NCBI RefSeq assembly: GCF_004137685.1
Contig: NZ_QYBB01000008.1
Location: 1-64,000 of the forward strand
Length of the DNA stretch: 64,000 nucleotides
Direction of reading: 5' to 3'
Source of the DNA: Lichenibacterium minor
GTDB taxonomy: Bacteria > Pseudomonadota > Alphaproteobacteria > Rhizobiales > Beijerinckiaceae
Shown: positions 7,175-15,683 of the stretch, piece by piece
How the letters are laid out: each line of letters begins with the position of its first letter
Numbering within the stretch: position 1 is the first letter of the stretch
The notes under the pieces: generated by a model
Databases searched by the model: none
Seen by the model: the letters and a program-made list of their open reading frames with translations, nothing else
What the model was told of the DNA's origin: nothing
Made by a program: the position numbers and the translations under genes

Positions 7175-9298
7175 TTGAACCATCGGCGGTCAACCATCGC
7201 CCAGGCCGCCGAGGTCCTCGCGCCCGGCCCCCCGGACGTGCCCGACCTCGATGCCGCGCCGATGCCGCAGGGGCCGGACACGACCGCCGAGATCGGCGAC
7301 CTGTGGTCGATCCTGTCGCACCGCCGCCGCCTCATCGTCGCGACGACGTCGCTGTTCGGCGCCGCGGCCCTGGCCTACGGCCTTTGGACCACGCCCCTCT
7401 ACACGGCCTCGGTGCAGATCCTGATCGACCCGCGCGACCGACAGGTCGTCACGAACGACCTCACCCCCAGCGCGGTCGCGCCCGACGGGGGGGTGACGCA
7501 GGTGGAAAGCCAGGTCAAGGTCATCCAGTCGAACGCCGTTCTGCTGCGCGCCGTGCGGGCGACCGGCCTCGCCGACGACCCCGAGTTCGTGCCGCCCGCG
7601 GACGGGATCGTCCCGACGCTGAAGCGCATCGTCCTGCACGCCCCGGCCCGACGCGACGGGCGCGAGCTGGACGCCGACGCGCTGGCGGCGCTGCGGCGGA
7701 AGCTGGCCGTGAAGCGGGCCGACAAGGTGTTCGTCGTGGACGTGGTCGTCACCACCGCGGACCCCTCGAAATCGGCCCGCATCGCCGACGCCATCGCGGA
7801 CGCCTATCTGGCGGACGGCGCCGAAGCCCGCGTCCAGGCGGCGTCGCGCGCCGCCGGCGAGCTGCACGCGAGGCTCGACGGTTTGAGGACCGACCTCCAG
7901 GCGGCGGAACGACGCCTCGCCGCCTTCAAGGCCGAGAACGGGCTGATCGCGTCCAGCGGTCGCCTGGTGAACGAGCAACAGCTGAGCGACGTCAACGCCC
8001 GGCTGGTCGCCGCGCAGGGCCGCACCGCCGAAGCCGCGAGCCGCCTCCGCCGGGTCCGCGATCCGCGCGACCCCGCCGCCGACGGGGCGACCACGCAGGA
8101 AGCGCTGAACTCCACCGTCGTCGAGCGGCTCCGCAGCCAATATGCCGAGCTGTCGAGCAAGGACGCGGATCTGCGCATGCACCTCGGGAGCCGCCATCCC
8201 GACCTCCTGGCCGTGCAGGCGCAGGAAGCCGACGTCGAGCGGCTCATCGGCGCGGAACTGGGGCGCATCGGCCGCGGCGCCACGACCGACTACCGCCGCG
8301 CCCTGGCCAACGAAGCGTCCCTCACCGCGACCCTCGCCGCCCTGCAGAGCAAGGCCGTGGCGACCGCGGGCTCGTCCGGGCGCATGCGCGAGTTGGAACA
8401 GGACGTCGAAACGCGGCGCACGGTGTACAACGATTTCCTCCTGCGGTCCCGCCAGATCACCGAGCAGGCCAACGTCGATCCCGCCAACGCGCGCGTCATC
8501 GGCTCCGCCATCCCGCCCGTCGACGCCAGCTGGCCGCCGCGGCTCGTGATCGTGCTCGCGGCGCTCGTCGGCGGCCTCAGCGTCGGCGCCGGGCTGGCGA
8601 TGGGGCGCGAATATTGGAAGCCCACGCTGCTGTCGTCCCGCCAGGTCGAGCGGCTCCTGGGCGTCCCCGTGCTCGCCACCATGCCGGCCTTGTCCGGCCC
8701 GCCCGACGGGGCGGCCCAGCTGTCGGCCGCGCTCGTGGTCGACGGCCTCCATTGTCTCGCCCGTCCCCTGGGCCGCTCCCGCGTGGCGAGCGTGATGGTC
8801 ACGGGCGCGCCGTCCGAAGGCGCCCTGCGCCACGACGTGCTGGACCTGCTGGCCGCTTCGGAGGTGAGGCGCGGCGGACGCGTGCTGGTCGTCGACGCGG
8901 ATCTCGGGGGACCGGGGGCCGACGACGCCGGCCTGCTCGACGTGCTGCGAGGCGAGTGCCGCGCGCGGGATGCCGCCACGGAGGATCCCCGCACCGGGGC
9001 CTGGTGGATCGGCCTCGGGCGCAGGGTCGGGGGGGCGGGGAATCCCTTCGGGCGGGACGGGGGCCGCCGCTTCCTCGGCGACCTCGCCGGCTCCTTCGAC
9101 ACCGTCGTCATCGACGGCGGCAGCCTGCCCGCCAATCTCGCCGCCGGGCCCCTGACGGCCGCGGCTGACCAGCTCCTGGCCGTCTTCTGCGAAGGCGTCA
9201 CCCCGCAAAGCTACGCCCTCGACCTCCTCAAGGCCGCGGCCGTGGTCGGCAGGCCCCTCACGGCCTCGGTGCTGGTCGGACGCCGGAGCGCCGCGTGA
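7175..9298 (+). CDS. Polysaccharide co-polymerase with degenerate BY-kinase domain (Wzz/GumC-CpsD type)
   Basis: A 707-residue inner-membrane protein. The Wzz domain has a first membrane segment (IVATTSLFGAAALAYGLW) and the PLYTASVQILIDPR strand. A long coiled-coil/GNVR region follows (residues about 200-430), then a second membrane segment near 450 (LVIVLAALVGGLSVGAGLAM) and a C-terminal P-loop-like tyrosine-kinase domain. That domain keeps Walker A' (RVLVVDADLG, about 570-579) and a Walker-B-like VIDGG. The Walker A motif reads TGAPSEGAL (543-551): alanine stands at the lysine position and no Ser/Thr follows. It also lacks a Tyr-rich tail, so kinase activity is unlikely. The TTG start at 7175 has GGGAG 7 bases upstream; ATG 7262 is an alternative. 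It probably controls chain length and export. Confidence 0.85.
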   Translation: MNHRRSTIAQAAEVLAPGPPDVPDLDAAPMPQGPDTTAEIGDLWSILSHRRRLIVATTSLFGAAALAYGLWTTPLYTASVQILIDPRDRQVVTNDLTPSAVAPDGGVTQVESQVKVIQSNAVLLRAVRATGLADDPEFVPPADGIVPTLKRIVLHAPARRDGRELDADALAALRRKLAVKRADKVFVVDVVVTTADPSKSARIADAIADAYLADGAEARVQAASRAAGELHARLDGLRTDLQAAERRLAAFKAENGLIASSGRLVNEQQLSDVNARLVAAQGRTAEAASRLRRVRDPRDPAADGATTQEALNSTVVERLRSQYAELSSKDADLRMHLGSRHPDLLAVQAQEADVERLIGAELGRIGRGATTDYRRALANEASLTATLAALQSKAVATAGSSGRMRELEQDVETRRTVYNDFLLRSRQITEQANVDPANARVIGSAIPPVDASWPPRLVIVLAALVGGLSVGAGLAMGREYWKPTLLSSRQVERLLGVPVLATMPALSGPPDGAAQLSAALVVDGLHCLARPLGRSRVASVMVTGAPSEGALRHDVLDLLAASEVRRGGRVLVVDADLGGPGADDAGLLDVLRGECRARDAATEDPRTGAWWIGLGRRVGGAGNPFGRDGGRRFLGDLAGSFDTVVIDGGSLPANLAAGPLTAAADQLLAVFCEGVTPQSYALDLLKAAAVVGRPLTASVLVGRRSAA

Positions 9299-10599
9299 CG
9301 GCCCGACCGTCGCCTCGGTCCCGGGCGGCGGCGCTCCCCTCCGGGGAAGGATGGGCGACCCCGGCGGTGCGGAACCGGTCCGTGCCGCTGGCCGACACCC
9401 TGCTGCTCGTCGACGCGGCGATCATCCTGGCGGTGTCGGGCGGCCTCCTGTGGACGCTCGGGATCAACTACGACGGCCTGACCGGCTCGGCGCCCCAGAA
9501 GCTGCATCCTTCCACCTATCTGACGCTTCTGCTCGTCGGCTGGGCGGCGGTCCGCTCCGGCAACCCGGCCGGTTACCTGGCGTCGGCGGCCCGGCGGCGG
9601 CCCGGCGGCCTGCTCCTGGCCGTGGTGGGCGTGGCCTTCTTCCTCGACGTCGCCCTGCGGGGGGCTCCCGGCGTCGCGGGGACGCTCGACACCTTCGTGC
9701 TGCCCGGTCTCCTGGCCATCCTGCTGGCCGACCTCGTGCCCGCCGCGATGCTCCGCCTCGAATACGTCGTTCACGCCGTCATGCTCGCCAACGCGCTGCT
9801 CGGCCTCTTCGAGTTCGCCAGCGGCGAGCGCTTCTTCCCCTACCGGTTCGACGGCGCGGTCTTCGAAACCGACACGCGTTCGGCGTCCCTGCAGGGGCAC
9901 CCCCTCGGCAACGCGACGCTGACGGCCTGCTACGTGCTGGCCCTCCTCACCGGCGGGGGCGGCCTGTCCCCCGCCGCGAAGGTCGGCATGACGGTGCTCC
10001 AATGCGCCGCTCTCGTGGCCTTCGGGGGGCGCTCCGCCATCGTGGTCACGCTGGCGCTGGGCGGGGTCCACGGGCTCGTTCGCCTCCACCGGCTGCTGTC
10101 GACGGGGCGCGTCCCCATCCTCGGCGCGGCCGCGGCGCTCTTGGTGCTGCCGCTCGTGCCGCTCGGCATCGGCATCCTCGCGTCCGGCGGCTTCTTCGAC
10201 GCCCTGCTCGACCGGTTCACCGACGACGGCGGCAGCGCCAACGCCCGCGTGGCCATGTTCGACCTCTTCGGGCAGCTGCCGTTGCGCGACGTCGTGCTGG
10301 CGCCCGAAACGGAACTGGTCGACACGCTGCGCCGCATCGACGGGCTGGAATGGGGCATCGAGAACCCCGTGATCCGCACGCTGCTCTACCACGGCGCCGT
10401 CATGACGGCGCTGCTGCTGGGGGCCGTGACGCTGTTCCTGGTCGAGGCGGGGCGACGGTGCCGGCGCGGCGTGGCCTTGCCCATGCTGGCCTTCGCCATC
10501 CTGGCCAACACGTTCGAAAGCCTGGGCGGGAAGACGACGCTGCTGGCCAAGTTCGCCGTGCTCGCCCTGGCGCTGTATCGCCAGCCGGACCGCCGCTGA
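9295..10599 (+). CDS. VpsF-type/Wzy-like polysaccharide polymerase, integral membrane
   Basis: A 434-residue protein with roughly ten hydrophobic segments from residue 35 to the C-terminus. One large periplasmic-type loop around 170-205 (FASGERFFPYRFDGAVFET) is followed by RSASLQGHPLGNATLTA, a motif typical of VpsF/O-antigen ligase-like proteins. GGRSAIVV follows near residue 244. The GTG start overlaps the upstream stop (GTGA), so translation is coupled to the co-polymerase, as expected for a Wzy-type partner. The likely role is polymerisation of undecaprenyl-linked repeat units at the periplasmic face. O-antigen ligase activity is the main alternative; context favours exopolysaccharide polymerase. 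Confidence 0.75.
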   Translation: MTARPSPRSRAAALPSGEGWATPAVRNRSVPLADTLLLVDAAIILAVSGGLLWTLGINYDGLTGSAPQKLHPSTYLTLLLVGWAAVRSGNPAGYLASAARRRPGGLLLAVVGVAFFLDVALRGAPGVAGTLDTFVLPGLLAILLADLVPAAMLRLEYVVHAVMLANALLGLFEFASGERFFPYRFDGAVFETDTRSASLQGHPLGNATLTACYVLALLTGGGGLSPAAKVGMTVLQCAALVAFGGRSAIVVTLALGGVHGLVRLHRLLSTGRVPILGAAAALLVLPLVPLGIGILASGGFFDALLDRFTDDGGSANARVAMFDLFGQLPLRDVVLAPETELVDTLRRIDGLEWGIENPVIRTLLYHGAVMTALLLGAVTLFLVEAGRRCRRGVALPMLAFAILANTFESLGGKTTLLAKFAVLALALYRQPDRR

Positions 10600-10626
10600 C
10601 GGCCCCGGGCCCGGGCCGCCGCGCGC

Positions 10627-11883
10627 TCAGCCCGGCCGGCTCAGCCCCAGCGCCCGCGCGATGGGGCGGTCGAAGGCGCGGCTGGCCGGGTCGATCAGCC
10701 CCATGGGGCCGAACGCCGTCCACATCGCCCAGGGCAGGCCGAACCCTTCGGCGCTGCGGCGCACGTCCTCGATGTAGCGCGCCCGGTCGTCCGCCGCCGC
10801 CGCCACCATGCCGTCGCCGCTCCCCAGCGCCCCGAACTCGCCCATCACCACGTGGGCGGGCGGGATGCCGCAGCGGTCCGCCCAGGCGCGAACGGCCGAC
10901 AGCGCGTGGTCGACGAAGCCTCGGTCGGGCCGGGCCTCGAAGTATTCCCGCAGCTTGGCCTCGGTGACGCGATACACCGCGTCCCGGTCGGCGGACGGCG
11001 CGGCGGTGTCGGCCGCCATGCGGGCGCGCACCGCCGCCAGCGTCCCGTCCAGAGTGCCGGCCGAGGATGGCCAGGGCACCCCGTTGAGCGCGCGGTAGAC
11101 CGGTTCGCGCATCCAGGGCGCACCCTGGTGGGTGAACAGGTAGGGCTCGTAGAAGTGGAAGGTGAAGAGGGTCGGCCCGGCCGCCCGCAGGGCCGCGGGG
11201 TCGAGCGCGACGAGGCCGTCGATCAGGCCCCCGCAGGCCCCCGTGGCGACCAGCGTCAGGCGCGGCGCCGCACCCCGGGCCGCGGTCATCAGCTCACCCT
11301 GCACCTCCGTCCACCGCGCCGCGCCGCAGGCCTGCGGCGGCTCGTTGACGGGTTCGAGCGCCAGCCCATCGGGGCCGTGCCGGTCGAGCCTCCGCGCGAA
11401 CTCGGCGACGAGGTCGCGGTAGCGGGGGAACAGGGGCGAGGACGTGCCGTCGTACAGGTTTCCGGGGGTGAAGTGATGCGTCGCCCCGTTCGCCTGGACG
11501 TTCAGGACCAGGCTCAGGCCGGCGTCCCGGACCGACGCCACGGCGTCGTCGAGCTGCGCCAGCAACAGGTCGCGGCGCGCTCCCGTGAAGGCCAGAAAGG
11601 GCCCGGGATCGACCGGGAGCCGGACGAAGTCGAAGCCGGAGCCGGCCAGCCGGGACAGGTCTCCCGCGGTCGGCACGGAGCGCCCCGGCTGGAACGGGGG
11701 CCACCCGTAGTCCGTCCGCGGCGGCGGGAACTCGCGCGTCAGCGAGAACCATGGCCAAAGGTTGAGGCCCCTCCGCAGGGACAGTGGCGGCGGCGCGGCC
11801 TCGGCCGGACGCGCGACGCCGAGCGCCGCGCCGCCGGCCAGCAGGGCGCGGCGCGTCAGGCCGGCGGGGCGGCGGCCCGTCAC
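10627..11883 (-). CDS. Glycoside hydrolase family 5 (endoglucanase-like), exported by Tat
   Basis: A 418-residue protein with a twin-arginine signal (TRRALLAGGAALGVARPAEA) near the N-terminus, followed by a GH5 TIM barrel. The acid/base glutamate is in LEPVNEPP and the nucleophile glutamate is in VMGEFGA. The conserved strand FDFVRLPV and the HFYEPYLFTHQG segment also fit. The GTG at 11883 overlaps the upstream stop (GTGA), making it the preferred start over a GTG at 11904. Polysaccharide clusters often carry a periplasmic or secreted glycanase that trims or releases the polymer. The substrate is probably a beta-linked backbone, by inference. Confidence 0.85.
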   Translation of the reverse strand: MTGRRPAGLTRRALLAGGAALGVARPAEAAPPPLSLRRGLNLWPWFSLTREFPPPRTDYGWPPFQPGRSVPTAGDLSRLAGSGFDFVRLPVDPGPFLAFTGARRDLLLAQLDDAVASVRDAGLSLVLNVQANGATHHFTPGNLYDGTSSPLFPRYRDLVAEFARRLDRHGPDGLALEPVNEPPQACGAARWTEVQGELMTAARGAAPRLTLVATGACGGLIDGLVALDPAALRAAGPTLFTFHFYEPYLFTHQGAPWMREPVYRALNGVPWPSSAGTLDGTLAAVRARMAADTAAPSADRDAVYRVTEAKLREYFEARPDRGFVDHALSAVRAWADRCGIPPAHVVMGEFGALGSGDGMVAAAADDRARYIEDVRRSAEGFGLPWAMWTAFGPMGLIDPASRAFDRPIARALGLSRPG

Positions 11884-13073
11884 CCGTCGGAGCCCGTCCG
11901 GCACACGGCGGCCGGCACGGCCGCGGCCTCATCGCCGCACGCGGCAGCGCTCCAGGCATGCCCGCCGAGGCTCAGCAGCGCGGTCTCGTAGGCTTCCAGG
12001 ATGGTCGGCCAATCGAACAGCGACGCCTGGGCGAAGGCCGCCTGCCGGGCCCGCTCCCGACGCTCGTCGTCGGACAGCAGGGCCGCGATGGCGCGGGCGC
12101 AGGCGTCCACGCCGTCGAAGAACGCCTGCCCGTCCCCGGCCGTCGCCCGGTTGTAGGGGTTGTCGTGCGCGATCACGGCGTTGCCGGCCCAGAGCGCTTC
12201 CACCAGCGACGGGTTGGTGCCGCCCACCGTGTGGCCGTGGAGGTACGCGCGCGCGTGGTAGCGCAGCGCCTGCACCGTCCCGGCGTGGTAGATCGGCCCG
12301 GCGAACATCACCTCGTCGCTGGCCGCGGCCCGCACCGCCGCATGGTAGGGGACGGCGTCGTCCAGCTTGCCCAGCACGACCAGCCTGGCGCCGCGCCGCT
12401 CGCGGGAGAACGCCTGGACGATCTCCAGGATCGAGTTGTCCGGTTCGATCCGGGCGATCGACACCATGTACCCGCCCGGGACGAGGCCGAGCGCCCGGAT
12501 CGGCGCCGGGGACGTCGACCGGACGGGGTCGCCGCCATAGGGGATCGTCAGGATGGCGTCGCGGGAGCGCCGGGTGGCGAGATGGTCGGCGATGGCGGGA
12601 TGGTCGGCGACGAGGCGGTGCGAGGTCCAGGCCGCGATCCATTCGTTGACCCAGAACCAGGCCCGCACGGGCCAGGACCACTTGGGCCGCCGCCACTCGA
12701 TCCCATCCATGTTGGTCATGATGGTCCGTCCGAACAGGCGGAGCAGCGGCAGGAACAGCGCTCCATTGTAGCCGAGGACGAGGCACACGCCGCCGCGCCG
12801 CGCCGCGTCGAGCACGCACCGGCCGTCGAACTCCAGCGTCGCCTTCGGCCCCCGCGAGGCGACCTCGACGTGGATGAGGTCGATCCCGCTCCACCGCGTC
12901 ACCGATACGCGGTTCTCGACCCGATCGACGTCCTTCTGGCAGTACACGCCGACCGTCCAGCCCCGGGCGACGAGGAACAGGGCCAGGCGCTCGGCGAACG
13001 TTTCGAACCCGCCATGCGCCGCGGGGATGCCGCGGGTGCCCAAAATCAACACCGATGGGGAAAGCTCGTTCAT
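11880..13073 (-). CDS. Glycosyltransferase, DUF1972 + GT4 (rhamnosyltransferase-like)
   Basis: A 397-residue protein. The N-terminus VLILGTRGIPAAHGGFETFAERLA is the hallmark of DUF1972-type glycosyltransferases. The C-terminal GT4 Rossmann half includes YMVSIARIEPDNSILEIVQAF, HGHTVGGTNPSLVEAL (donor-binding E-x7-E region) and the YNRATAGDGQAFF end. The start is set at ATG 13073, which begins the conserved N-terminus, rather than a longer frame from 13163. It is cytoplasmic or peripheral membrane and adds a sugar, possibly rhamnose or a related deoxysugar, to the lipid-linked repeat unit. It is coupled to the GH5 gene and divergent from the next glycosyltransferase. Confidence 0.88.
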   Translation of the reverse strand: MNELSPSVLILGTRGIPAAHGGFETFAERLALFLVARGWTVGVYCQKDVDRVENRVSVTRWSGIDLIHVEVASRGPKATLEFDGRCVLDAARRGGVCLVLGYNGALFLPLLRLFGRTIMTNMDGIEWRRPKWSWPVRAWFWVNEWIAAWTSHRLVADHPAIADHLATRRSRDAILTIPYGGDPVRSTSPAPIRALGLVPGGYMVSIARIEPDNSILEIVQAFSRERRGARLVVLGKLDDAVPYHAAVRAAASDEVMFAGPIYHAGTVQALRYHARAYLHGHTVGGTNPSLVEALWAGNAVIAHDNPYNRATAGDGQAFFDGVDACARAIAALLSDDERRERARQAAFAQASLFDWPTILEAYETALLSLGGHAWSAAACGDEAAAVPAAVCRTGSDG

Positions 13074-13238
13074 TGTGACCCACGGATGATGGTTAAACGG
13101 GCGTGAAGCAGGCTCGCAGGAGAATGCTGCTGTCCTTCGATACGCAGGAAGCGTTGCTTTCACGTTTAGACTTCTTTGCCGAAACGCGGCGCACAGGTCT
13201 CATCCGGCAGTCCTCATCGGCGTCTGGCGGGAACGAGA

Positions 13239-14402
13239 ATGACGGTGATCACCTGCGTCCACCAGGGCTTCGAGCTTTACGGGTCCGACCGCGCCTTCGT
13301 CGACACCGTGCGGCTGGTCCGCTCGGCGCATCCGGGGGCGAGGATCGACGTGGTGCTGCCGCGCCGCGGCCCGATCGTCGCCGCCCTGTCCGCCCTCGAC
13401 GTCGACGTCACCGTCGAGCCGCTGTGGATCCTGCGGCGGCGCGACCTGCCCAAGCTCGCCACGGTCGGCATGGCGCGGCTGCCCGCCGCCGTGGCCCGGG
13501 CGGCGGCCCGCATCCGCCGGAGCGACCTCGTCTACGTGAACACCTGCGTGGTGGTCGACTACCTGCTGGCGTCCGGGCTGATGCCCGGCCGCACGGTGCT
13601 GCACATCCACGAGATTCCCGAAGGGCCCGCCCTCGCGGCGCTTCGGGCCCTGGTGCGCTGGAGCCGCGCTTCCGTGGTGCTGAACTCGCGCGCCACCGCG
13701 CGGACCTTCGCGCTGCCGGCGGGCGGGCCGCGGCGGGTGATCTACAACCGCATCTCCGATCCCGGGCCGGCCGCCGCCGCCCCGTACGACGGCAGCCGCC
13801 CCCTCAGGGTGCTGATGCTGGGGCGCGTCAGCCGGATCAAGGGCCAGGACGTGCTCGTCGACGCGCTCCGCCGCCTGCCCGGCGACATCCGCGCCAGGGT
13901 GGAGGTGCGGATCGTCGGGAGCGCCTTCGAGGACGAGGCGCGGGAGCGCGCCCTCGCGGCGTCCATCGTGGCGGCGGGCCTGTCGGATCGCGTCGTGCTG
14001 CTGCCCTTCACCTCCGATCCGGCCCCCCATTTCCGATGGGCCGACATCGTGACGGTGCCGTCGCGCCTGCCGGAGTCGCTCGGCCGGGTCGCCATCGAGG
14101 CGATGGCGCACGGCAAGCCGCCGATCGTGTCGGACATCGGCGGGCTGCCCGAGATCGTCGAGCACGGGCGCAGCGGCTGGATCGTTCCGCCCGGCGACGC
14201 CGCCGCCCTCGCCGGCACGCTCGCGTCCGCCGTGGCGGACCCCGGCGGGTGGCGCCCCTACGCGGAGGCCGCGCGAAAGCGCTACGAGGCCGTCTTCGGC
14301 GGCGCCGCGATCGACCACGCCATGCTGGAGGTGCTCGGAGCCGTGCTCGACCGGGGCGCCGCGCCGTCGGCCGATGCCGTGCCGTCGGCGGCCCACCCAT
14401 GA
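13239..14402 (+). CDS. Glycosyltransferase family 4
   Basis: A 387-residue GT-B glycosyltransferase. The N-terminal acceptor domain begins MTVITCVHQGFELYGSDRAF. The donor domain has RPLRVLMLGRVSRIKGQDVLVDAL, then PSRLPESLGRVAIEAMAHGKPPIVSDIGGLPEIV with the E-x7-E signature, and SGWIVPPGD. The ATG at 13239 is preferred over an upstream frame from 13176 because the conserved strand starts there. The stop overlaps the start of the flippase gene (ATGA). It acts on the cytoplasmic face during repeat-unit assembly. The sugar specificity cannot be read from the sequence. Confidence 0.88.
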   Translation: MTVITCVHQGFELYGSDRAFVDTVRLVRSAHPGARIDVVLPRRGPIVAALSALDVDVTVEPLWILRRRDLPKLATVGMARLPAAVARAAARIRRSDLVYVNTCVVVDYLLASGLMPGRTVLHIHEIPEGPALAALRALVRWSRASVVLNSRATARTFALPAGGPRRVIYNRISDPGPAAAAPYDGSRPLRVLMLGRVSRIKGQDVLVDALRRLPGDIRARVEVRIVGSAFEDEARERALAASIVAAGLSDRVVLLPFTSDPAPHFRWADIVTVPSRLPESLGRVAIEAMAHGKPPIVSDIGGLPEIVEHGRSGWIVPPGDAAALAGTLASAVADPGGWRPYAEAARKRYEAVFGGAAIDHAMLEVLGAVLDRGAAPSADAVPSAAHP

Positions 14403-15664
14403 TGGGCGGTCGCTTCGCCCTCATGCTCGGCGGCGAAGTCGTGCAGAGCGCCTTCCACTTCGGGCTGAACATCGCGCTGGTCCACACCCTGAGCCAGGCC
14501 GACTACGGCCTCTTCGCCATCATCTTCCTGGTGGGCGGGATCGGCCTCACCTACGTCCGGGCCCTGGCCGGCGTGCCGGCGGGCACCTACGTGCCGCGGC
14601 GCCCGGACCACCGCTCGTCGCGCGCCTACGAGGTGACGTTCGGGTCGGGCGCCGTGGCGGTGTCCGCCCTGTTCGGGCTCGGCGTCGCCGCGGCTCTCCT
14701 GCTCATGCCCGGCGCCAACCCCGTCGAGGGTGGCGCCTTCGTGGGACTGTGGTGCTTGCGCAGCTACCTGCGCCTGGCGTTGTTCGCCAAGCGGCGCCCG
14801 CGGGAAGCCTGTTTGGGCGACCTCGCCTTCGCGCTGGGCGGCACGGCCCTGGGCCTGGGCCTGATCCACGGATCCGGCATGGCCCGGATCGACGGCGTGT
14901 TCCTGGCGCTGGCCTGCGCGCATGCGCTCGGATGCGCGGTGTCGCTCCTGGCCCTGGGCGAACCCGTGCGCGTGAGCTTCGGGCCCGCGACGCGCCGGCG
15001 CTACGGGGCGCTGCGGGGCAAGCTGACCTGGTCCCTCGTCGGCGTCACGACGACCAACCTCCAGGGCCAGGGGCAGACGCTGCTGGTGGCCCTGGTGGCG
15101 GGTCCCGAGGCCTATGCGCCGATCGCGGCGTCCCTTGTGCTCTTCGCCCCGCTGCGGCTGACGGCGGGCGCGCTGCTGAACATGCTCCAGCCCGAGATCG
15201 CCGCCGCCCTAGCGTCGGGCGACGCGCGCCGCCGGCGCGACCTCGTGCGGAAGGCCGGGTCGTTGATCGCCGGCGGCGCGCTCGCCTACGGCCTCGTCCT
15301 GCTGGCGGCCTTCCCGTTCGTCCGGTCCCACCTATTCGGCGGCCGCTTCGAGGGCGAGCCCTTCGGCCTCATCACGGCCCTGATGTGGTTCGTGTCCGCC
15401 GTCTCGCTCGGCTACGCGGCGCCGCGGATCCTGCTCGAAACGCGGGGTGCGTTCCGCTTCCTGGCCCTGGTGTCGGCCGTGGCGGCGATCGTCGGCGCGT
15501 CGCTCGTGGCCCTGCTCCTGGTGGCGTCGACCCCCGCCTGGTCGATCCTCGGCCTCCTGGCGTCCGAAGCGATCGTGCTGGTCGCATGTTCGGGCGTGCT
15601 GGACCGGCGCTCCGCGCGCCGGCACCCGTTCGATTCCCGTTCCCACCGGGCCGGCGAAGCCTGA
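14399..15664 (+). CDS. Polysaccharide flippase (Wzx/MATE-like)
   Basis: A 421-residue polytopic protein with 11-12 hydrophobic segments across its length. The N-terminal pattern GEVVQSAFHFGLNIALVHTLSQADYGLFAI is typical of Wzx/polysaccharide-transport proteins of the MOP superfamily. It starts with ATGATG overlapping the upstream TGA, giving translational coupling to the GT4 gene. It most likely moves the undecaprenyl-linked repeat unit across the inner membrane, handing it to the Wzy-type polymerase encoded at 9295. Sequence conservation in this family is low, so the call rests on topology and context. Confidence 0.8.
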   Translation: MMGGRFALMLGGEVVQSAFHFGLNIALVHTLSQADYGLFAIIFLVGGIGLTYVRALAGVPAGTYVPRRPDHRSSRAYEVTFGSGAVAVSALFGLGVAAALLLMPGANPVEGGAFVGLWCLRSYLRLALFAKRRPREACLGDLAFALGGTALGLGLIHGSGMARIDGVFLALACAHALGCAVSLLALGEPVRVSFGPATRRRYGALRGKLTWSLVGVTTTNLQGQGQTLLVALVAGPEAYAPIAASLVLFAPLRLTAGALLNMLQPEIAAALASGDARRRRDLVRKAGSLIAGGALAYGLVLLAAFPFVRSHLFGGRFEGEPFGLITALMWFVSAVSLGYAAPRILLETRGAFRFLALVSAVAAIVGASLVALLLVASTPAWSILGLLASEAIVLVACSGVLDRRSARRHPFDSRSHRAGEA

Positions 15665-15683
15665 ACCCCTTCAAGGACACACG

